Source: Pictodentalium vernedei (Eukaryota > Mollusca > Scaphopoda > Dentaliida > Dentaliidae). Taken from it: a stretch of 64,000 nucleotides of DNA. The position numbers were made by a program, and so were the translations under genes. Every line of letters starts with the position of its first letter. The first letter of the stretch is position 1. Where the stretch lies: contig CM062290.1 in the NCBI GenBank assembly GCA_031216915.1, forward strand, positions 386,552,718 to 386,616,717, written 5' to 3'. Below, in pieces: positions 54,736 through 64,000 of this stretch. The notes beneath the pieces are model-generated. The model saw nothing but the letters and a program-made list of their open reading frames with translations. It was not told the DNA's origin and ran no database searches.

Positions 54736-56489
54736 AATGCGGTTAATGAATCATCACAATAAAATACTTGGCAACAATCGGTTGAACCAGTGTTCTTGAA
54801 GCCGTTGTTGCTGTCATCCGATTGCTCACAATCGACCGATTGGAGTGGCCAATTCTGATCATCAGTTGAACACTAACTCAATGAGGTTTATTCTGCATCA
54901 GGCAAACCTAAATGCAGACCTGATAGCACAATTGTTCAGTATCCACTCTTGGGGATGAAACAACCCATTACCTTTGAACCCAGAGAGTATTTTAAAAACA
55001 AGAGTAATTTACATGAATTGTTACAGTGTACATCGTGAGTGATAATTTTATTCCTGCATGGGTGTATGTTTCATTTCTTGTATATTGCTGCTTAGCTGGG
55101 GTATAATCATGAGTATTTTCATCAGACATGCCAAAGTACTGCTGGTACTAACATAACCAGAACCGGGATGGGACAGCCTTTCCTGTCGAAACCGGTACCC
55201 ATACCGGGACAACTCAACAATTGTGTGACATCACAACCAGATGGTAGAAATTCGCATTTAAACCGACTCAGTCGCCAAGATCGCAAATACAAACTTGACA
55301 TCGTACCAATTATTCAGCGGCGACATCAAAGTAATCATAAAGCACGAAAATCGTGCTTTATAATTACTTTGTCGCCACAGAATAATTTCTTTTAAGTAGC
55401 CAATGACAGTGCTTTCATTCTCTTTGATGCCACATTTGGAAAGTTAAAATGATCGGCCTTATCGAGGTGGTGTTGCAGACAGAACATGCCCCTTTAGCGT
55501 GTTTTGATAGGTTCATTTGCAAATAAGCTGCAAGTATGTCGTGTAAGTGTGCCATAAACAATTATTAGCCTGTTTACCCTGTTCACTTTGGAATTTCCCA
55601 TAAAATAATTTTGTTCCGGTACTGGCAGGACAACATCTGTGTACCGGTTCTGGTTGGCACATGAGGGAATTGGCGGTACAGGTACCGGTCGACATGCCTG
55701 ATTCAGTTGTTATTATATTCCTGCTTGGTGATTTGGAGCAATTCTCATGTCCTACTTTCACTTGACTATCCTATCCATTTGATGATATCCTAACATTGTT
55801 CCTGCAATCATGGATAAACATGAAATTTGAAAAATGTTTTTCCATGCCTTGAATATCATTGAATTTGAGAGACAGAAAAATTTGAGAATTTTAAACAATT
55901 GAGTAACATTGAATGTTCAAGGAATAGGTTGATATGGTTATGATATTACAGATAAATGTTTGACATGCTGAAACTTATCAGACTGAAGTTAAAAAGTTAA
56001 CAAATTCTAGTCTTGATATTTTACGAGTACTTTACCTGAGAAATCAGTCAGTACACCTATATATATATAGCTGGCAATATACAGAAAATTTGTTCTTCAG
56101 ATTTTCTTTTTTTATTTCATTTTTTCTCTTGATTTTTTTCCGACTTAATTATTGGTCATGACCTCCTCTTTGAAATGTGCTTTTTGAAGTCTTTAAAATC
56201 AGGATTCACAAGTTATGGTTTAGTATAGTTTTTCGCTACTTAACAAATAATCATGTATTGTTTCTATCGTCTGCAAGTCAGTTCGGCAAAAAATTGAACG
56301 TGTTGATATTTTGGCAGAAATTTATGAAATTTTACACATTACAGTCCTAATGTTTTTACACATTACAGTCTTAAATTTACTAAAATTTAATCATGGATTT
56401 CGTTTTTAGAAAGGTGCAGGAACCCTACAAAAAATCACTGGCATATATGTCTCTGGACAGCTACATTGGTCGCATATTACAATTTTCTT
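54736..56489. other. Intergenic, with a 28 bp-arm hairpin
   Basis: Hairpin at 55319-55376: GGCGACATCAAAGTAATCAT and AAAGCACGA pair with TCGTGCTTTATAATTACTTT and GTCGCC around AAA. Nearby GGTACCGGT-like words (55190, 55615-55700) might be ends of a further small element. No gene seen. Confidence 0.5.
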
Positions 56490-56990
56490 CCTCACTAGTA
56501 CTCAACCAATTACCAAAAATGGCCACTGACCGATTACAGGTTATTTGAGCTCACAAACGGCCGATTCCGATGCCTATTACAATTGTAATACCGTGCACCA
56601 CTAGATAAGTTGAGACTCGAATTAACTACTTTAAATTGAACATATTTCACAGTGTTGAACTCCGTTGACTCAGCTCCAGTAAAATTACCAGTCGCTCACA
56701 CTTTGGGAGGTAAATGTGGCTCTCAGAGCCACGTTTACCTTCCAAGTGCACGCAACTGGTAATTTTCACTGCAACCTCAATCAGTGGAGTGCAACCTTCA
56801 CTTTTCAGGTATGAACTGGCATTTGCTGCAAGTACGCTCAATTGTAAGGTTTACATGTCGTTTAACTTGAATATCCCGTACAGGGGCGTCTAGAGAAATT
56901 AAGAATACCACATTGTGGTGGTTTTTCAACTTTATTGAATGGTATCATTGACATCATTATACATTAACAATTGAACAATTGCAGAAGATA
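56490..56990. repeat. Dispersed ~490 bp repeat, copy 2
   Basis: Matches 54250-54735. It carries an extra palindrome GGAGGTAAATGTGGCTC / GAGCCACGTTTACCTTCC (56706-56745) where copy 1 has only a weak version. Confidence 0.8.
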
Positions 56991-57784
56991 ATGATAATGA
57001 GATATGCAGTGATGCATGGGAAAGGTGCATGATCGCTCTCGCGCACATTGCTCATGCCAAAATTGTCCAAGGTGTGCGAATAATCACTCGCCTCTATTCT
57101 TGGGTCTGTTTTCATCCTTTTGAGTTGCATCGACAGAAACATTCAATTAAGTTTTGATGTTGGGAAATTTTTAACAACCACTCATAATTTGAAGCGTTTA
57201 AAGTACAATTGCAAACAATTTCCTTTCCGTCGTTATGAACATGACACACAGTAGTTTGCTAAAACATCCACACACGACACGCTAACAGTAAGAGGGTTGC
57301 ACATTGACACCTCGCCCAGAGCTTACTCCCGCCACAAAACGAACACGCAGGTTCAGATAAAAAAAAACGGTGCCTATTCTTGAGATATGAGAAACGTTTT
57401 AATTCTTCCGTATTTTTTTTTATCAAAGACATGCGGAATGTTGCCCCGTTCCTTGTTTTCTTTTATACTCGTGACACCTGTCGCTCCAATTCACCAGTGA
57501 CACGAATTAATGTGCCCGATTTGGAATTTACGCATCCATTTTCCACGATTTTAATAATCCAGAACTAATATTTTCACCGTCAAAATTTCCATCCGTGTTC
57601 AGTTGTATACATGCATTCTTTTCGAAGGACGCTTGTCAGTTGAAGTTAAACATTGAAATCAACACTCAATCGAATTCACTCTCCTCACAGTTTTCACTCT
57701 CGCAAACTTTATTTGACATCGGTTCAACCAACTGTTGCCAAGCATTTTTTATGAACTTTTGACACGAGGTGGTGAACTAAAATA
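56991..57784. other. Unassigned sequence
   Basis: No convincing gene or repeat ends. Confidence 0.2.
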
Positions 57785-58185
57785 CTGCTTTCCGACGAAA
57801 GGCTCCTAGGATATGTAATTTTGCTGGTTGAAAGTGTGTTCATATGTTCCGGAGAGTGTCTAGATGTGCATAAAGGTTTCGGAATTTTGATTCAGCCCCA
57901 TGCAGCACCACTTTTGTCGTTGGAGAATCAGTTTCCGGTGAAAGGCTCCTAGGGATGTTAATTCGAAACGTTGAAAGTGTGTTCATGTGTTCAGGTAGGG
58001 TCTCTAGATGTGCATAAAGGTTTTGTATTTTTGATTCGGACCCATGTGGCACTCATGGCCCCACTTTTGTCATTAGAGAATTGGTTTCCTACAAAAGGCA
58101 CCTAGGGGTTTTAATTCGAAACGAAAGTGTATTCATATGTTCAGGTAGGGTCTCCAGATGTGCATAAAGGTATCAGACTTTTTAT
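57785..58185 (-). repeat. ~125-150 bp tandem repeat, about three units
   Basis: Units share AAAGGCTCCTAGG, TTGAAAGTGTGTTCATATGT, CAGGTAGGGTCT, AGATGTGCATAAAGG. Confidence 0.75.
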
Positions 58186-58189
58186 TAGC

Positions 58190-59275
58190 TCATCTTGACA
58201 AAGTCAAGCTGAGCTATTGCCATCACTTCTCGTCCGTCGGCGTACATACGAACGTTAGTACATACACAATTTCCTTTGGCACACCTCACAGGTCGCATTT
58301 ATGATCAGATCACGTTGAAACTTGGTATGCTTGTTTTGGGTGACCTCTAGATGGGAGCTATCGATTTGCTTCAATTTATGTCGAAAAATGTTGCTGTGGC
58401 CAATGTTCTTAGAACTTAGTTTATAGTCAGACCTCAATATTTCTCTTTGGCACACTCTACAGGGCACATTTACAATCGGATTGCTTTGAAACCTGGCATG
58501 CTTGTTTGGGATGACGTCTAGATGGGAGCTATCGATTTTCTACCATTTCCGTCAAAAACTGTTGCCACGGCCAACGTTCTTAGAACTTAGTTCACTCAGA
58601 CCTCAATATTTCCCTTTGGCACACCTAACAGGGCACATTTATGATCGGATTGCTTTGATACCTGGTATGCTTGTTTGGGGCGACCTCTACATGGGAGTTA
58701 TCGATTTTCTTCCATTTCCCCCCATCAAAAAATGTTGCCGCTGGCAACGATCTTTGAACTCAGTTTAGTCAGGCATCAATATATTCCTTTGGCATGCCCT
58801 ACAGGATACATTTATAATCAGATAGGTTTGAAACTTTGTATGCTTGTTTGGGTTTACCTCTAGATGGGAGCTATCGATTTTCTTCGATTTCCATCAACAA
58901 ATGTTGCCACTGGCAACGACCTTCGATGAACTTAGTAAAAACTTTGTGCAGTTAAGCATCAATATTTCCCTTTGACACACCCTGTAGGGCACATTTATGA
59001 TTGGATCGCATGCAGACTTGGTGTGCTTGTGTGGGATGACCTCTGTATGGGAGCTGTCGATTTTCTTCCATTTCTGTCAAAAAATGTTGCCACTGACCTT
59101 TCAATTTAGTTCAGTCAGACCTCAATATTTCCCTTTAACACACCCTTCAGGGCACATTTATGATCGGATCACTTTGAAACTTGGTATGTGTGTTCGGGGT
59201 GACCTCCAGATGTGAGCTATTGCATTTTTCATTTCCATAAAAAATTATTGTCGTTATCACCAGCCTTTGAACTTA
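58190..59275 (+). repeat. ~170 bp tandem repeat, six units
   Basis: Opens with AGCTCATCTTGACAAAGTCA / GCTGAGCT. Units share GGTATGCTTGTTTGGGGTGA, ATGGGAGCTATCGATTTTCT and CAATATTTCCCTTTGGCACA at about 58325, 58497, 58667, 58838, 59023 and 59183. Several short frames arise from the repeat and are not genes. Confidence 0.85.
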
Positions 59276-59944
59276 CTGCATTTGTGCTAGAGCTGAAACG
59301 GTTACGAATTTTTTGTAACCGGTTAACCGGGAGCTATAATCAGTTAATGACCGGTGAATGGTTATTTTAATAGTTCATAAGAAAATTGGGGGAAAACATG
59401 ACCGGGAGTACAGCGCAGCGAGGCCGCACAAAGTACAACTCACTCGGACGGCTGGAAAATAAAGAAACGATACGATATCGTAATCGTATTATCGTCAGTG
59501 AATACACCTACCTCGTTGTGTCAACTTGTGAGCTGCATGTCACTGTATGAACTGATCAACTGTTGTTCAAAACCGTAATCCAGTAAATCCATGGGTCACT
59601 TCCAGGAATACCACTGAACAAAGTGACAAACGTACCTAAACATGCCTTATATTCCATATTCATCGGATGAAAAGGGTGTAAAAAAACGGACGCATAACAC
59701 GTGATGCTGTTACCCACTGCCGTAAACCGGTGTTAAAGACAGAAGAATTGACACTGTCGTATTTAGCGATCCTCAAATTAACCTTATTAATCTTCCCCCA
59801 GAAATTCATTACGTATGGTAAAGTAAAAACTATTTTAAAATTTAAACCAAAGTTTCAGACTTTTGTGAAGACTGAAGACGAATACTAATTACACCATACA
59901 CAAAAGAAAGAAAAAACAGTTGCACAGTACGTTCTTGAGAGTTG
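59276..59944. other. Unassigned, possible hAT-like end
   Basis: GAGCTGAAACGGTTACGAATT then TTGTAACCGGTTAACCGG near 59290-59330 resembles hAT-type terminal wording; no partner end found. Confidence 0.3.
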
Positions 59945-60085
59945 AGACGTTCGTCGCTCGTCAGTTTCGGCCCTAGGACGTTTCGACCTTGAGACGATTC
60001 GGCAGGTGACGTTTCGGCCTTTCCGAGAGCCGAAATGTCCCCAAGTGAACCGATTCAAGGATGAAATGTCCCAGAGGACAGAACC
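59945..60085. repeat. Tandem-word array, GGACGTTTCGACC unit
   Basis: Words TTTCGGCCCTAGGACGTTTC, GACCTTGAGACGATTCGGC, GTGACGTTTCGGCC and the inverse AGCCGAAATGTCCC and GATGAAATGTCCCAG. Close to the 47816 array; probably an end or relic of a tandem-word element. Confidence 0.5.
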
Positions 60086-61040
60086 ACACACATCTAAGAA
60101 CCAAGGCATATATTACTTGATAAAATGTGATCTCCCTGCCCCTACCTAGCCCAAGTACTGTGCAGTCACTGACTGGTGATAGATGATAGTGCTACCATGG
60201 CGGGGCACCACCCCTTGCTCCCCACTCGACCCCCCCCCCCCCCAGCCCAAAGTACTATGCACAACAATTTCTTTTCCCATGTAGTCTATGAATATTATCC
60301 TTTTCAATACAGACACTCGGGTGCAGCATATGAATTCGAAGAAAAAAGAAAAATTTGAAGGGGGCGGGGGCATCGGCATGGTTGTGTGATCACGCCGATG
60401 CCCACCGCCCCACCCTACACCTCGAATTTTTAAAAAGTGACTGGCCGACTGCGCATACGCTGCACCCGGGTGTACCATGGCTGCCCCTCCCTCCCCCTCC
60501 CTCCCCCGACAGCCCACACACACCACAGATACCGAAACCAAAAAGATACACAAAACGTAAACCTGAGCGAACCAACCCAGAGAACAGAGATGTATGGGAA
60601 GTTCTCATGTAGAGTGTAGTCGGAGGAGGTTGTTTTGAAATTCAAGGACTTTCAACTTCAAGGAATCAAGGAGGAACGGGGACCTTGACTGTTGACAGCT
60701 GGTAAAAATGTTAAATGTTGAAAATTAAGAGGGAGGGTGACAGCCTGGCATGGTCACACCACCATTGGTGGTCAATCAGCCGACTGACTGATCACTGATG
60801 ATGCTGTAATCATGTTGGGGTACCCCCTCCCATTTCCCCAATCAATACATAAGCCTGAGTGGCAAATAAGAGGTAAAAACAACTGATTAGCATGTATGCT
60901 GTGAAATTCGACATCAGGTAAAGTACATGCTGTTGAAAATGAGGGCGAGGTGAGGGAAATGGGCTGGCGGGTTCTGGCATGGTTTTTTATGGCTTATAAA
61001 TGCCACCGTCAGCCATCTGACTAGGGCCGGGTGCCCACCG
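60086..61040. other. Unassigned, with GC-biased patch
   Basis: C run 60230-60243 and CTCCCTCCCCCTCCCTCCCC at 60486. Overlapping short frames on both strands reflect composition, not genes. Confidence 0.3.
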
Positions 61041-61303
61041 TTAACCCTTTACCCAACGCCGACAATATTGAAATTTATTATTGTAGTTTAAATTTTTCAT
61101 AATTTTACAAAAAATGATGACAAAACCACATCATGTGACCCCTCATTGGAATGGGCTCGATGAGCCCGTTCCAATGAGGTGTCACATGATGTGGTTTTGT
61201 AACTTTTGTTGACATTTTTGGGGGGAAACTTTTGAATTTTTCAATAGCTTAATTTGTGAATTACGAGGGTGGATGTGGCCAATTCGTTAGGTAAAGGGTT
61301 AAG
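61041..61303. mobile_element. piggyBac-like palindromic MITE, subfamily II
   Basis: TTAACCCTTTACCCAACGCC to GGTAAAGGGTTAA with TTAA at both ends. Palindrome CTCATTGGAATGGGCTCG facing GAGCCCGTTCCAATGAG; several changes relative to 30659 occur on both arms. Outer arms ACAAAACCACATCATGTGAC as in subfamily II. Confidence 0.88.
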
Positions 61304-61856
61304 CTAATCTCCGGCAAACTTCAGATTCACAGAATGAGTGAAATCTCTAACTCTTTAATACCAACGAAAGTTAAACATTGTGAGTTGTGAGCTGCAGCTA
61401 TTGGTTACAGCCTGTAACCAATTACACAATAACAAAAAGAAGAAAAAAACTTATTTGTTCTTGTAACTTCCAGTTCCATAGTGGTATACAGTACACTTGA
61501 CTGAACAGTTTTTTCAGTTATTTTTTTAAGGGCAATCAAATCCAACTATTCATCTGCGCTGTTCACGAATCATGATGAACAAGAAAAGTCTTTAAAATGG
61601 AAGTTTATTAGTCTGACTCAATTCGCTCTCCGCCGTCATGACAGTCATTCACTACTGAATACGTTGAGACAGTCCTCACTCGACATGGTAGGTAACGGAG
61701 GTACATCCGGAGTTGTTGCGTGGCTTGGGTCCTCACCGGGGCCATTTTCATCAGTTGAGTTAGCACATGCTGGCGATGATACTCCTTCTGGGATAGAAAT
61801 TGTGGTGGTAGTGGTACTGGTACCACAGACATTCCGCTCGAGGTGTAAATTACGAT
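61304..61856. other. Unassigned flank of DIRS copy 2
   Basis: No coding support; GTGGTGGTAGTGGTACTGGT is low complexity. Confidence 0.25.
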
Positions 61857-62060
61857 ATTTTTATACTGTACCAATGACCCAGACTTAGCTGGTGCTAACT
61901 CCACAAAAACCAGGGCCAAACACAAATTTTGCCCCCCAATCCCCAAAATTTGCATCCAAAACAAAAAGAAATCATGTCCTAAAGGACCTCCATAGTACGA
62001 CTCTACTGCGCATGCGCAGTGACGCAGTCGTCCCGAAATTGGCGCCAAATATCATTCTCT
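61857..62060 (+). repeat. DIRS-like left ITR, copy 2
   Basis: ATTTTTATACTGTACCAATG at the start, NRF1-like CTACTGCGCATGCGCAGTGA (about 62002) and AAATTGGCGCCA (62036), matching 39376-39577. The following 900 bp also match the 39.6-40.5 kb part of copy 1. Confidence 0.88.
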
Positions 62061-62945
62061 GTTTGGCCCTTCATCAGTCAACATCTCACTGATCTTTGTG
62101 CTTGTAAATCTCAGTTTAAAGGATGCCAGACACGTAATTCTTGGAGAAAATGTGATTCTAAGGAGGATAGAAGGAGGAGAGGAAAAAAGAAGTGGCAAAA
62201 AATAATCAGGGCTGTACTTAAAATTTTTTGTTGAAATTATGTTAAGTTGCCTATTTTCGAGGCAAACGCCTCTTGTTGTCATTCTTGCTAATTGTTGCAC
62301 TGCTTATTCAGTGTTTCCTCTCCCCTAACCTTCTAAAGTCCCCCCTTGCAATTCTCCCATGCTTTTGGCATATTTTTGAGAAGTTTCATTTCTAAAAATT
62401 CCCTGGGAGAGTTGCTTGGTTACAGAATGTTTTCTGTTATTTTCCCCATAGTTACGTTTTCACCCATGGGTGTATAACGTTTGTGTTCTGCATCTTCCAT
62501 CTGATGTTCTGCAGATTCTCCCCTGGGAGTCTCTGTTTTGCATCAGATAGAGTGTAATTGATGACTGATTCCGGGCCAGTTTTTTCAGTGCCTGGAGTCA
62601 TGTTTTCTTCTGTGTTTACACTGTTTGTTTTCATTGGCAACAGCCTTTTTTGAGGGGGGCTGTTTGCCTTTGAGGTAGTTTATCTCATTATAAGATACAT
62701 TTATATTATCCGAAAGTGTCTCATTAATTATTTTATATAATTTTAAAATTTTTGACCACACTTTGCCATCGGATCCATCGGGGCTCAACGTTACTTTTCA
62801 GCAACTTGGGCTTCTCTGAAAAAATATTTTTTCAAAATTATTTTGTTTTGCAATTGTTTTTTCATTTATTAATGGATCATGTTATTATGTATCTTTGTGT
62901 CAGGGGTTTTTGCGAGTAACTAGGACTTATTGTTGTTCTTTCACA

Positions 62946-64000
62946 ATGAAGGGAACTTGTTCAAATTGTAATAGGAAGAAATCTTCCTCTGACTTTCATG
63001 ATTATTGCATTAATTGTAGTCAGTGTTCTCGCATTAATCCCTGTCCTGTATGTGAACATTGGGATGAGAAACATTGGAAACGTGTGTCACGATATGTTGT
63101 TTCTGGAGAAAGTGCGATGCCGGCTCTTTCTCCACAAGGTCACTCTACTCTCTCAGTTTCTATTTCAGAGGAACCAGAACAGGGTGATGTTTCCATGTTA
63201 TCTTCTTCAAGTGTGCGTCCGTCGTCACAATTAAATACAGAGCTAGCGGCAAAAGTGCTCATGGAGATTAGACAAATGTCGTCCGCTAGCTCGCCCGGTG
63301 TAGCGTCCATTCACCGAATGGTTCGGCAGCCGGGTTCGTCCTATGCGGTCCAAGAGGAAATTTTGGGTGATGCGAGCACTATAAAAATAATAGATGCACA
63401 CCCAGTGACGGCGGATAGTGAACGAGAACGGAGGAAGCCTTTTAGTCCGGTTCCTAGCTCGTCCAGGTCCAGCCGGGCCGCGAGCGAGAGAGGCCCCTCT
63501 CTCGTACAACAACATCTGGGACCAGATGTTGTGGTACAAAATGTGTCTTTAGCGGAGCATACGTCCGTCGCTCGGGACGCTCCGTTGTATAAGCAGTCCG
63601 CAGAGACTGTTAAGGCTTCCTCTTCTCGCCGGCGCACACGACCGCACCTTGGCTGCGTGACCTCCGATATCTTGCCAGCTTCGCCGATAAAGGATTATTC
63701 GGCGACCAGGTCACACCATCCGGCAGCCAGGGATTCGAGACCGATGGACTCCGGACGTTCGCATAGGAAAAGTATGCGGGAGCCATCTGATGCGGAGCTG
63801 CCCTCGGCAAAGCAGCGAAAGACCGCTCCTCCGCAGGTCTCGACGTCGGACATTCTAGTGCAGATAGCACAGCTTATCGCAGCATCCCAGCAGCCGACAG
63901 AGACGGTGTCGGATCGAGAATTATCCGACGGCGCTGGGTCGGTACGCTCCGCCGAAGCATCGGGAGCGGACGACCGGGAACATCGGGAGGTCCGACCGGA
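62946..64000 (+). CDS. DIRS-like gag ORF, intact but runs off the window
   Basis: The ATG at 62946 opens 351 codons without a stop to the window end. Residues 5-39 form a metal-binding array: C5-x2-C8, H18, C21-x2-C24-x2-C27, C33-x2-C36, then E-H-W (CPVCEHW), as in gag-like first ORFs of DIRS-type elements. The rest is Ser/Arg-rich and basic (RERRKPFSPVPSSSRSSRAA, SERGPSLVQQHLGPD). Copy 1 has the same sequence in broken frames. The ITR with promoter-like sites lies about 890 bp upstream. Gag proteins of this class probably package element RNA; RT, RNase H and recombinase would follow beyond the window. Confidence 0.8.
   Translation, partial: MKGTCSNCNRKKSSSDFHDYCINCSQCSRINPCPVCEHWDEKHWKRVSRYVVSGESAMPALSPQGHSTLSVSISEEPEQGDVSMLSSSSVRPSSQLNTELAAKVLMEIRQMSSASSPGVASIHRMVRQPGSSYAVQEEILGDASTIKIIDAHPVTADSERERRKPFSPVPSSSRSSRAASERGPSLVQQHLGPDVVVQNVSLAEHTSVARDAPLYKQSAETVKASSSRRRTRPHLGCVTSDILPASPIKDYSATRSHHPAARDSRPMDSGRSHRKSMREPSDAELPSAKQRKTAPPQVSTSDILVQIAQLIAASQQPTETVSDRELSDGAGSVRSAEASGADDREHREVRP

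Noticed and set aside
58255-59215. Frames of 60-88 codons in the 170 bp repeat
   Set aside because: Repeat-derived; each unit gives a similar short frame.
60146-60645. Overlapping 60-135 codon frames on both strands
   Set aside because: They follow C/G-rich runs; no domain pattern and no splice logic.
1-64000. tRNA or rRNA genes
   Set aside because: I scanned by eye for cloverleaf boxes and found only the 5S-like SINE head; a tRNA search program would be decisive.

Overview
This window is a eukaryotic, repeat-dominated stretch of what looks like a marine invertebrate genome. The evidence is indirect: LINEs with animal-type ORF1s, a 5S rRNA-headed SINE, DIRS-type tyrosine-recombinase retrotransposons, TTAA and TA MITEs, and splice-like signals. 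The repeat styles would fit a mollusc, a brachiopod or an invertebrate deuterostome, but I cannot name a species. There are no bacterial operons, rRNA or tRNA genes. A 100-base assembly gap lies at 47451-47550. I find no host gene I can defend with confidence; two weak exon candidates lie at 50-52.4 kb.

Layout. 0-3 kb: MITEs and orphan tandem ends. 3.1-7.05 kb: a decayed Jockey-like LINE (zinc-knuckle ORF1, endonuclease, 5' part of the RT), lacking its 3' end. 7.7-18.2 kb: three to four tandem copies of a ~0.9 kb cassette. Each has a ~60 bp hairpin leader and a histone H2A-like start on the plus strand, and a broken antisense ORF with a conserved basic motif. Two foldback elements sit among these copies. 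Foldback A (8722-13200) has near-identical 1.8 kb arms around an 863 bp centre that encodes an intact PC4/p15-like protein. Foldback B (13818-16262) splits one cassette. A rearranged relative, C, lies at 19.1-21.4 kb and holds a 5S-derived SINE with a target duplication. All arms carry a promoter-like cluster of CRE, E-box, RFX, NRF1 and YY1 sites.

21.6-24.1 kb: palindromic MITEs, several bounded by TTAA (piggyBac-like). 24.9-26.4 kb: a Mutator-like element whose ends are tandem short words; it contains an internal Jockey fragment. 26.5-35.1 kb: a nest in which an L2-like LINE (minus strand) is split by a 5'-truncated CR1-like LINE (plus strand), which is split by a 3.2 kb tandem-word element with a 9 bp target duplication, which carries a TTAA MITE. 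37.3-38.9 kb: a second CR1-like tail split by a third tandem-word element with an 8 bp duplication.

39376-46276 is a complete but decayed DIRS-like retrotransposon with inverted terminal repeats, gag, RNase H and recombinase relics, and an internal complementary region that reproduces the joined ends. A second copy starts at 61857 and has an intact gag-like ORF running off the window end. 47-53.6 kb: SINEs, an hAT-like MITE with an 8 bp duplication, and tandem repeats. 54-59.3 kb: a duplicated ~490 bp repeat and two minisatellite families. 59.9-61.3 kb: another tandem-word array and a TTAA MITE.

The recurring theme is DNA that folds on itself: foldback arms, palindromic MITEs, inverted word arrays and DIRS ITRs. 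Most coding pieces belong to mobile elements and are broken. The coding regions that still look intact are the PC4-like ORF and the second gag.
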